Shown here piece by piece: positions 24,298 to 31,369 of a DNA stretch of 53,069 nucleotides. The first letter of the stretch is position 1; every line of letters starts with the position of its first letter. Origin of the DNA: Fibrobacter succinogenes (GTDB lineage Bacteria; Fibrobacterota; Fibrobacteria; Fibrobacterales; Fibrobacteraceae); the NCBI GenBank assembly GCA_902768325.1, contig CACXKY010000001.1, positions 1 through 53,069 of the forward strand, written 5' to 3'. Position numbers and translations under genes: made by a program. The notes beneath the pieces are model-generated. The model ran no database searches, was not told the DNA's origin, and was given only the letters and a program-made list of their open reading frames with translations.

Positions 24298-25371
24298 TTA
24301 AATGAAACCCTTGGTCTGCAAATCCTTGAAAGCTGTTATAAGTTTATCGTAGTCTGCCGTTGTGAGCGCCCCGATGTGGCCTACGCGGAACACGGAATCC
24401 TTCATGTCTCCGCCGTTCGGGCAAATCCACATCCCGTATTCATCCTTGATCTTGAGGAAAATGTCGTAAGCGGACGCCGTTGTCGGGTGAAGCGGCGTGA
24501 CTGCATTTGAAAGCGATTCGGAAATGATTTCGAACGGCAGGCCCTTGAGGCGGTCGCGGAAATAGTTCGCGAGGGATGCTGTACGGGCGATTTCTGCTTC
24601 GACACCGCCATTCGCATCGATTTCCTTAAGGCGGACGTTGATTTGACGGAGGATGCTCACGGCCGGAGTCCAAGGTGTCTGTCCGCGTTCGGCGTTCTTC
24701 AATGCGATTTTGAGGTCGAGGTATTGACACTTGCATTTGACGCTTTCGATGCGGGCAAGTGCCTTGGGCGAAAGGGCCATTACCGAGATGCCCGGCGGGC
24801 AGGCAAGGGCCTTCTGGGAGCCAGTAATCATGATGTCGGCGCCGAGTCCAGCCATGTCGAAGGGGTCGGCGAGGAAGGTGCTGATGCAGTCCACGATCAG
24901 GAAGAGGTTGTTCCTCTTGCAGAAGTCGCTGATGAGCTGCATGTCGTAATGTACGCCAGTCGAGGTCTCGTGCTTGTTCACGATAAAGGTGGTGTATCCC
25001 TTGCCTTCGTAGTCGGCGAGGTGTTCTGCCTTCAGCGCCTTGCCCGGTTCCAGCTTGATTTCGGCAAAGGGGATTTCGTGCAGTTCGCAAAGTTCAACGA
25101 AGCGGTGGCCGAAGCTTCCTCCGTTGACGACGATGGCCTTGTCTGCAGGGGTCAGGGTATTCATGATGGCGGTTTCCATACCGGCGGAACCCGAACCCGT
25201 AATAAAGACGACCCTGGAGTCGTCGGTGGCCTTGGCGAATTTCTTGATCAGGCGCTCGTTCTCGAACATCAGTTCCGAAAAATCCGCCGTGCGGAAATAG
25301 GGAACCTGCTCTGCACCGATGGCGCGTACGGCATCGCTAGATTGTACCGGACCTACTGTAAAGTTGATCAT
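24298..25371 (-). CDS. Class V PLP-dependent aminotransferase (alanine-glyoxylate / aminoethylphosphonate transaminase-like)
   Basis: 357 residues. It begins [14 protein letters not shown], as small class V transaminases do. [19 protein letters not shown] is the PLP-phosphate loop, [13 protein letters not shown] holds the Asp that contacts the PLP ring, and [15 protein letters not shown] holds the PLP lysine (about residue 188). [14 protein letters not shown] ends the domain. The family covers alanine-glyoxylate and 2-aminoethylphosphonate-pyruvate transaminases and some sugar or amino-acid variants. In this cluster it could make an amino compound that a cytidylyltransferase then activates for LicD. 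No phosphoenolpyruvate mutase or phosphonopyruvate decarboxylase is visible, so a phosphonate route is only a hypothesis. Confidence 0.82.
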   Translation of the reverse strand: MINFTVGPVQSSDAVRAIGAEQVPYFRTADFSELMFENERLIKKFAKATDDSRVVFITGSGSAGMETAIMNTLTPADKAIVVNGGSFGHRFVELCELHEIPFAEIKLEPGKALKAEHLADYEGKGYTTFIVNKHETSTGVHYDMQLISDFCKRNNLFLIVDCISTFLADPFDMAGLGADIMITGSQKALACPPGISVMALSPKALARIESVKCKCQYLDLKIALKNAERGQTPWTPAVSILRQINVRLKEIDANGGVEAEIARTASLANYFRDRLKGLPFEIISESLSNAVTPLHPTTASAYDIFLKIKDEYGMWICPNGGDMKDSVFRVGHIGALTTADYDKLITAFKDLQTKGFI

Positions 25372-25379
25372 AACGACCT

Positions 25380-26723
25380 CTAAATTTCGTGAAAATTCAC
25401 TCTTTCGTTAAATTGCTGCATGATGAACGCCATTTGAATGCTCTCGCGGCGTCGCAGGCGTGCAGAAGAAAAACGATGATTGAAAATACAACGGACGAAC
25501 TCCTGAACTTCATATCGCAGTCCAAAGCCGTCCCACTTGTAGAAGAATTTCTTGTTGTTGTTTTGGTCTTCGTATCTCAGTTCAAAGTAATCCGTCTTCC
25601 ACCAGGGAGCCGGAACATAGGCATAGCCTTGTGTGCCGGAAATGACCAAATCACCTTCCGTCTTGACTCCGAGCCCTACCTTGAATGAACAGACTGCCTT
25701 GGGATAGCGCAAGACGCCCTTTGTGTAAATGTCTACGTCATTTTCCAATCGGGAGAATAACTCAAGGCTTTCGTACTGGATGCCCATCAGCTTGAGAATC
25801 GGCAATAACGGGTAGGAGCCCTGCTCAAACATGGCTCCTCCAGCTTGGGAGGCGTCGAATTCTCTGCCTTTTTTATCTAGCAGCTGGGAAAGGGAGGCTT
25901 CGATATCGACGACCTCGCCGATAAGGCCAGACTTTATGAGGACGACCAGGTGGTTGAACGCGGGGCAATGCGCTGTCTTGTTGGCCTCCATGAGAATGAC
26001 GCCCTGCGATTCCGCCAGCTTGTAGAGTTCCTTGGCTTCGTTCCCGTTCAAGACCATGGGCGTTTCGCACAGGACATGCTTTTTGGCCTGAAGGGCGGAC
26101 TTTATATTGCTGTAGTGGGCAAGATGGGGGGTGGCGATGTACACCGCGTCGACGAGGCTGTACAATTCGTCGATGCTCTTGCAAGACTTGACGCCGTCGA
26201 AGTTCTGGGCGAAGGCGTTTCCGGCCGTATGGTCAATGTCATATGCGGCGCAGACGTTGGCTCCGCTTACAATGGCAGCTTCCGAAGGGAACCTCTGGGC
26301 GACGCGCCCGCAACCGATAATCCCGAATTTTACGATTTCCTGGGAGTTGTCGCGCAGCATGGTGGAACTGATTCCTTCGGTGCGCGGAAGGTATATCACC
26401 TTGCAGAATTCATTCAGGTAATCGAATTTTCCTTCCCAGTCCGAACCGACGGCGAATATGTCTACATCGTATTTCTGGATGTCGTCGATTTTTTGGCCGA
26501 CATAGTCCTCGATAATAATCTGGTCGGCAAGTCCCGTCGCCTTGACGGCCTCGACGCGTTCCAGGACGTTGTTGCGGACATTCAGTTTGCCGCGGTCGCG
26601 GTCAAAATTGTCGTTAGTGACGCCCACAATCAAGTAATCGCCCAGCGCCTTCGCTCGCTTGAGGAGGTTGATGTGTCCTTGGTGCAGAAGGTCGTATGTG
26701 CCGTATGTGATTACTTTTTTCAT
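25380..26723 (-). CDS. Fusion: glycerol-3-phosphate cytidylyltransferase-like domain plus Gfo/Idh/MocA oxidoreductase
   Basis: 447 residues from the ATG at 26723, which directly precedes [20 protein letters not shown]; an in-frame start 12 codons upstream adds an unconserved tail. Residues 1-130 match TagD-type cytidylyltransferases: HxGH in [10 protein letters not shown], and the signature [11 protein letters not shown]. Residues about 138-447 are a Gfo/Idh/MocA protein with Rossmann motif [12 protein letters not shown] and [14 protein letters not shown]. The usual catalytic EKP motif reads CETPM here (Glu-Thr-Pro), so the lysine normally needed for hydride transfer is missing. It likely makes a CDP-polyol, and the second domain may make or sense the polyol. 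It sits 8 bases before the aminotransferase gene. Confidence 0.85.
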   Translation of the reverse strand: MKKVITYGTYDLLHQGHINLLKRAKALGDYLIVGVTNDNFDRDRGKLNVRNNVLERVEAVKATGLADQIIIEDYVGQKIDDIQKYDVDIFAVGSDWEGKFDYLNEFCKVIYLPRTEGISSTMLRDNSQEIVKFGIIGCGRVAQRFPSEAAIVSGANVCAAYDIDHTAGNAFAQNFDGVKSCKSIDELYSLVDAVYIATPHLAHYSNIKSALQAKKHVLCETPMVLNGNEAKELYKLAESQGVILMEANKTAHCPAFNHLVVLIKSGLIGEVVDIEASLSQLLDKKGREFDASQAGGAMFEQGSYPLLPILKLMGIQYESLELFSRLENDVDIYTKGVLRYPKAVCSFKVGLGVKTEGDLVISGTQGYAYVPAPWWKTDYFELRYEDQNNNKKFFYKWDGFGLRYEVQEFVRCIFNHRFSSARLRRRESIQMAFIMQQFNERVNFHEI

Positions 26724-26795
26724 TATGGCCTTTAAAATAACAATTTTGTGTATGGACAAACCATTGACGGCCTGGCCAGAGGGCTACAAAAAGGC

Positions 26796-27827
26796 TTATC
26801 CCTGCATGCCTTGGATAGTCTTGATGAACATGGCGCCGAGGTCTGTTCTGGCTTGCCATCCCAGCTCTTTTAGCTTGGTTGTGTCAAGATTCATGTGCAG
26901 CGTTTTGGCGTATCCAAAGTTGGAAATATCGGTTTCTTCGATTTTTACCTGGATTTTGCCCTGGCCAATTTTTTGGGCGACCAGTTGGGCCATTTCGTAA
27001 ATGGAACAATAGGTGTCTTCGTTGGCCGCATTGTAGGCTTCTGCCGGTTTGCCTTTGACAAGGACCGTCAAGATGGCGCTCGCGGCGTCCAGGGTGTACA
27101 GGTAACTGCGCTTAGTTTCGCCCTTCGTATGCAAAATGATGTCGCGGTTTTCAATGAGGCATCTGGAAAAGTCTGCGAAAACGCGGCCGTCGTTATACTG
27201 GACGCCAGGGCCGAATGTTTGTGTCAAGCGGACAACCTTGGCGGGGACTTGGAACTGGCTTGCGTAAGCCGTGCAGAGTGATTCGCAAAGGCGCTTGCTT
27301 TCGGGATAGCTGGTGCGGACATTCATGGTGTCCAGGTCTGTACCGTGGTCTTCAAAAATCTTGTCGTCGTTATGGGGCGCCCCGTAAACTTCCATGCTAG
27401 ATAGGTATACGAACCCCTGGATTTTTTTCTGCCTGGAAAATTCCAGCAGGTTCCTGGTTCCGCTCAAGGCGATTTCAATGACGTTGACAGGCGCTTCCAC
27501 AAAAGACTTGCTGGAAGTTTCGCTGGCGGCATGAATTACGTAATCGACCTGGCCGTCAAAGGCGACTGGCTCCCGGATGTCTCCGGTTACGAACGAGATG
27601 TTCTGCTCGTAGTTCTGGAAAACTCTTTTCGCCTTGTTTTCGTCGCGGACAAAGGCGATGACTTTTGCCGAAGGGACATTCGTGACAATTGCCTTGACAA
27701 GGGTGCTTCCGATAAGTCCTGTCGCACCGGAAATGAATACGGACTTGTTTTTAAGGGCGCTGAAAACGGCGGTATTTTGTGCGCCGAGTTCCTTTATGTC
27801 GCAGATCAGGGTATCTTCTGAATACAT
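26796..27827 (-). CDS. NAD-dependent epimerase/dehydratase (extended SDR)
   Basis: 343 residues. A leader of about 25 residues precedes the Rossmann motif SGATGLIGSTLVKAI (about 33-47). VDYVIHAASETS follows, then VYLSSMEVYG with the catalytic Ser and SYPESKRLCESL, the YxxxK active site (about 175-185). Extended SDRs interconvert or dehydrate nucleotide-linked sugars. It starts two bases after the stop of the TarI/IspD-like gene, so the two are tightly coupled and may act on the same CDP- or UDP-linked product. About 70 bases separate it from the next gene. The substrate cannot be named from sequence. Confidence 0.87.
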   Translation of the reverse strand: MYSEDTLICDIKELGAQNTAVFSALKNKSVFISGATGLIGSTLVKAIVTNVPSAKVIAFVRDENKAKRVFQNYEQNISFVTGDIREPVAFDGQVDYVIHAASETSSKSFVEAPVNVIEIALSGTRNLLEFSRQKKIQGFVYLSSMEVYGAPHNDDKIFEDHGTDLDTMNVRTSYPESKRLCESLCTAYASQFQVPAKVVRLTQTFGPGVQYNDGRVFADFSRCLIENRDIILHTKGETKRSYLYTLDAASAILTVLVKGKPAEAYNAANEDTYCSIYEMAQLVAQKIGQGKIQVKIEETDISNFGYAKTLHMNLDTTKLKELGWQARTDLGAMFIKTIQGMQG

Positions 27828-27829
27828 GC

Positions 27830-28555
27830 TTACTCCAGCCCGTAAATCTGGGCATCTTCCTTGACCTGCAAAATGGCCCTCATGGTATAAAAGTCGTCCG
27901 GAGTCGTAATCTTGATGTTTTCGAACGGCCCGTCGGTCATATGGAGGTGATAGCCGTAATGCTGCATCAGGGTGCAGGAATCGATGAAGTCCTGGCGGTT
28001 TTCGGAAAGGGCTTTTTCATGTGCGGAAAGGATGTCCTTGAGCCAAAAACACTGCGGAGCCTTTGCAACACGGGAATGAGGCCTGTCCTGTACGACCTTG
28101 ATGTTGTTGTCGTCGTCGATTTCGACAAGCGTTTCCTTGACGGTCGCGCTCGTGATGGACGAACCGAACTGCTTGACGCATTGAACATTCTGTGAAAGCA
28201 GTTGCGAACTGATCAGGGGGCGCACTCCATCGTGAATCAAGACGATGGTAGGTTCGTCTTTGGCGATTTCCGCAGCGGCGCAGAGACCGTTGTAAATGGA
28301 AAGCTGCCCGGAGGCTCCTCCGGCTACGACCGTTTTCACTTTTTTTAGATGGTAAGTGGCGATGAGGTTATTGAGGTAGTCTATCCAGTCCTTTACGCAG
28401 ACGACAACGACGCAGTCAATTTCTTCGCAGTTTTCAAAATGCTCAATTGTATGGACAATGATGGGCTTGTCGTGAATTTTCAAAAATTGCTTGGGCAAAT
28501 CCCTGCTGTGCATACGGGACCCGACTCCGCCTGCGAATATGACGCCAATATTCAT
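27830..28555 (-). CDS. IspD/TarI-like cytidylyltransferase
   Basis: 241 residues. Motifs of this nucleotidyltransferase family are complete: FAGGVGSRM (CTP-binding loop), LPKQFLKIHDKPIIVHTIEHF, VLIHDGVRPLIS with the metal-binding Asp, and VAKAPQCFWLKDI. IspD makes CDP-methylerythritol for isoprenoids; TarI/Bcs1-type relatives make CDP-ribitol or CDP-glycerol for teichoic acids and capsules. Its place at the head of a glycan operon with LicD and CDP-glycerol-type transferases favours the TarI-like role, but sequence alone does not exclude IspD. The SD GAGG lies about 11 bases before the ATG. It diverges from the CotH gene at 28793; the 237-base gap holds AT-rich AAAAATAGAT repeats (28577-28598) and promoter sequence. 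Confidence 0.82.
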   Translation of the reverse strand: MNIGVIFAGGVGSRMHSRDLPKQFLKIHDKPIIVHTIEHFENCEEIDCVVVVCVKDWIDYLNNLIATYHLKKVKTVVAGGASGQLSIYNGLCAAAEIAKDEPTIVLIHDGVRPLISSQLLSQNVQCVKQFGSSITSATVKETLVEIDDDNNIKVVQDRPHSRVAKAPQCFWLKDILSAHEKALSENRQDFIDSCTLMQHYGYHLHMTDGPFENIKITTPDDFYTMRAILQVKEDAQIYGLE

Positions 28556-28708
28556 AGTGCTATTTTCCTCTTACCCCTAAAAATAGATAAAAATAGATTT
28601 TTGATAGAATTGACCCTGTTTTTTGCCCGGTTTGGGGTGATTAAAACAACATTAGCTCTATCCTGGGCTTGCCGTTCTGGGTCAAAATGGGTTTTCTACA
28701 AAAATATC

Positions 28709-28738
28709 TGGACTCAGTTTATAAAAAAAGTATATATT
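28709..28738 (+). promoter_or_regulatory. Putative promoter for the + strand CotH gene
   Basis: TGGACT (28709-28714, four of six bases of TTGACA) and TATATT (28733-28738) are 18 bases apart. Transcription would begin near 28745, about 50 bases before the likely start codon at 28793. Confidence 0.45.
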
Positions 28739-28792
28739 TTGCTTAATTATTCGAAAGGGGCCGGAGTGGAGTTCCCTAACATTGTGGCTGAT

Positions 28793-30187
28793 ATGCGATT
28801 TTGTGTATGCAGATATAAAGGTGTCTTTATGTTGCTTTTTGGGGCAATGTTTTTTGCCTGTAGCAACAGTGAAGATCTGTATGCCGTTGATGAAATCGAA
28901 GCCCAGGTAGAAACGGGAGAAGCCGTTGCAACCCAAGTGAGTTTGTTTGAATCTGATGTCCTGCGGGATCCCCTGAGTGCAACTTATCCGTATGCAGGAA
29001 TTCCAAGAGTGGTCATTGAAACGGAAGGGAAGGCTGCCGTTAGCGACCGTGAAACAGAAATTCCTGCGAAGATGTGGATTTGGGGAGAGCATTATCCTGA
29101 AACGGGAGCGATGGAACTGACCATTCGGGGTAGGGGAAATTCTTCTTGGTGGATGCCCCAGAAAGGTTATAAGCTTGAATTTTCCAAAAAGCAGTCCTTG
29201 CTGGGAATGCCCAAGGATAAGGATTGGGCGCTTGTTGCGAATTATGCGGACAAGTCCTTGATGAAGAACTACCTCATGTATCACCTTTCTGGCAAGATAG
29301 GGTCGTATTACGCTCCGCGATGCGAATATGTGGAATTGTTCCTGAATAAAGAGTATTTAGGCGTGTATCTGTTGACGGAAACCATCAAAAAGTCAAAGGA
29401 CAGGGTGAACCTTCCGAAAAATGAGAATTCCTATATCGTCGAGGTCGATGCTAAATACCGCGAAGGCGAGCAGGTTATTTTTTCGAATGTGCTGAAGAGC
29501 GGGGACGGAATGCCGTTCCGCATTCATGAACCTAGGCAAGCTTCTGAAGAAAGCCTTGCTGCGTTGACAGGTCACATTAGTGATTTTGAAACGTACCTAA
29601 AAGGAATTACACCCGATAAAGACAATGGCTTGGAAAAGTGGGTCGATGTAGATGAATTTGTAAAGCATTATTGGCTCCAGGAATTCCCGAAGAATCCCGA
29701 TGCAGTTTTTTATACGAGTGTCTATTTTACTTGGGCCAAGGATGATGTTATAAAGATGGGCCCGGTGTGGGACTTTGACCTCTCTTTTGGAGGGCATAGC
29801 AAGGAACATATAAGCCAGGTTGAAGGATGGCATGTAAAATATTCCTATTGGAACAAGTACGCGTTTAAAGATCCGGTTGTGAATAATGCGAGGATCCGCT
29901 TCTGGCAAGAAAACAAGACATCTTTCCTGAATCTTATAGCGGATGCCGATTCCCTATACGATGCCCTGGAAAAGGCGGCGGAGAATAATTTTAAACGCTG
30001 GAAGATCCTTAAGCATACAGACAAGGATTACCATTTTGCCGCCTATGATACCTATAAAGACGCTGTCGAAGATTTGAAGAAATGGATTGGTGAAAGGTGC
30101 TTCTGGATAGAATCCGAAATGCAGAAGGAGCCTTTATCAGAGGTTGTTGTCAATCCATTGGACACGTTGGTCAATCCAGAGCCTTAA
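28793..30187 (+). CDS. CotH-type kinase-fold lipoprotein, copy 1
   Basis: 464 residues from ATG 28793, chosen because it gives a basic n-region (MRFCVCRYKG), hydrophobic core and Cys at FFAC. An ATG at 28829 has a better Shine-Dalgarno (AAAGG) but no positive charge. Earlier in-frame ATGs would run into the opposite cytidylyltransferase gene. The CotH domain covers about 60-430: PYAGIPRVVIETE, LTIRGRGNSSWW with GYKLEFSKKQSLLGMPKDKDW, YLGVYLLTETIK, and the metal-binding MGPVWDFDLSFGG. CotH proteins of Bacillus and some fungi are atypical protein kinases or surface proteins; many Fibrobacter-like bacteria carry them as lipoproteins. This gene is a lone + strand unit inside the minus-strand cluster, and its 3' end overlaps the second CotH gene by 51 bases. 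Confidence 0.85.
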   Translation: MRFCVCRYKGVFMLLFGAMFFACSNSEDLYAVDEIEAQVETGEAVATQVSLFESDVLRDPLSATYPYAGIPRVVIETEGKAAVSDRETEIPAKMWIWGEHYPETGAMELTIRGRGNSSWWMPQKGYKLEFSKKQSLLGMPKDKDWALVANYADKSLMKNYLMYHLSGKIGSYYAPRCEYVELFLNKEYLGVYLLTETIKKSKDRVNLPKNENSYIVEVDAKYREGEQVIFSNVLKSGDGMPFRIHEPRQASEESLAALTGHISDFETYLKGITPDKDNGLEKWVDVDEFVKHYWLQEFPKNPDAVFYTSVYFTWAKDDVIKMGPVWDFDLSFGGHSKEHISQVEGWHVKYSYWNKYAFKDPVVNNARIRFWQENKTSFLNLIADADSLYDALEKAAENNFKRWKILKHTDKDYHFAAYDTYKDAVEDLKKWIGERCFWIESEMQKEPLSEVVVNPLDTLVNPEP

Positions 30188-31369
30188 ACTGTCCACGGCT
30201 TCCCTATAGTTTTTGTAAGAGTCTACGAAAGGCCATTGGTCATCGACTCTGATTGTGGGCCATCGCTTAAATTCGTTTTTTGCAGCCTTTTCTAAAAGGG
30301 CCGATGGGGCGTTGATGGAATCCTTCAGGTCTTCGAACCGTTCCCTGTTAGCAATCCAATACTTTCTCGCTCGGTCCTTGAAAACAGGGTTCTTGAACAG
30401 GTGCTTGTACCACCCTTGCTTGCGGACATACCAGTCGCAGGGGGACATCATTTTGTCATTGCCAATGCCGTAGGCCAAGTCAAAATCCCATACAGGGCCC
30501 ATTCTAAAAATATCGCCTACGCGCCAGGTGATAAAGATGCTTCTTCCGAAGGCTCCGTCGATATTTTTTGAAAATTCCTGAATCCAGTAATAGCGGACGA
30601 AATCCTCGATGTCTATCCAGTCGGAAAGTGTTATGCTGTCGTTCTCGATGCGCTTTTCAAATTCGTTGACATGGGTTTTCAGAAGGTCGATGGATTCTTT
30701 TGTAGGGTCCTTGGGATACTTGATGTTGAAGATGCAATCCAGGTGGCTTTGGAACAGGATGTCGTCATCGTCGGCTTCCCTTGTTTTTTCAAAGAGGAAG
30801 CTGGAGTCGGTTTTGGGAATGTTTACGCGGTGCTTTGCGACTTTAATGTGTTCGGCCAGCAAGTAGACGCCCATGTAACGGCGGTTCAGGTAGAACTCGA
30901 CAAATTGGACGCGCGGGGAATAGTCGTCTTGCAGTATGTGGGCAAGCTGATAGGTGATATAATTCCTCAGCATGCTTTTGTCGCGCTGGTTGGATATCAA
31001 ATCCCATTCCTTGTCTGCCGGCATGCCGAATAGGCTCTGCTTTTCGCTGAATTTCAGCTTGATGCTGTATTTGGCCATAGTAAAGCTGGAATGGCCACGT
31101 CCCTTGACGGTCAAGTCCAGGACTTCGCTTTCGGGGCCATCCTTCCCGTAAACCTGCAATTTGGAAGGAATCTTGTTCTCGCGGTTCCTGATTTGGGTGA
31201 AGTCGTCTGTTTCTATAACGAGGCGAGGAATGCCTGCATAGGGGTATTCAGAATCGTCTAGAGGCAGGTATCTCGAATCCGCAGAGTCATAATCCCAAAT
31301 GCATGAGGTGCAGCAGAAACAAATGAAACCCGCCAATAAGGCTTTTATGACATTCTTGAACGGTCTCAT
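30137..31369 (-). CDS. CotH-type kinase-fold lipoprotein, copy 2
   Basis: 410 residues. The signal peptide MRPFKNVIKALLAGFIC leads to a Cys-rich lipobox (CFCCTSC). The CotH domain has the same landmarks as copy 1: PYAGIPRLVIETD, LTVKGRGHSSF with KYSIKLKFSEKQSLFGMPADKEW, YMGVYLLAEHIK and MGPVWDFDLAYG. Both copies keep the acidic residues of the kinase-like active site, so activity is plausible. It overlaps the upstream three-domain lipoprotein by four bases (ATGA, 31366-31369), so the two are translationally coupled and probably act together at the cell surface. Its 3' end is antisense to the last 51 bases of the + strand copy. What it phosphorylates, if anything, is unknown. Confidence 0.85.
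   Translation of the reverse strand: MRPFKNVIKALLAGFICFCCTSCIWDYDSADSRYLPLDDSEYPYAGIPRLVIETDDFTQIRNRENKIPSKLQVYGKDGPESEVLDLTVKGRGHSSFTMAKYSIKLKFSEKQSLFGMPADKEWDLISNQRDKSMLRNYITYQLAHILQDDYSPRVQFVEFYLNRRYMGVYLLAEHIKVAKHRVNIPKTDSSFLFEKTREADDDDILFQSHLDCIFNIKYPKDPTKESIDLLKTHVNEFEKRIENDSITLSDWIDIEDFVRYYWIQEFSKNIDGAFGRSIFITWRVGDIFRMGPVWDFDLAYGIGNDKMMSPCDWYVRKQGWYKHLFKNPVFKDRARKYWIANRERFEDLKDSINAPSALLEKAAKNEFKRWPTIRVDDQWPFVDSYKNYREAVDSLRLWIDQRVQWIDNNL

Noticed and set aside
27830-28555. Naming the cytidylyltransferase ispD
   Set aside because: Motifs fit both IspD and TarI, and the glycan context favours TarI-like use. Without a second copy check in the genome, a symbol would be a guess.
28349-28792. 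Upstream extension of CotH copy 1 to an earlier ATG
   Set aside because: It would overlap the opposite cytidylyltransferase gene and place the lipoprotein signal 150 residues inside the protein. The start at 28793 gives a normal signal after a plausible promoter.
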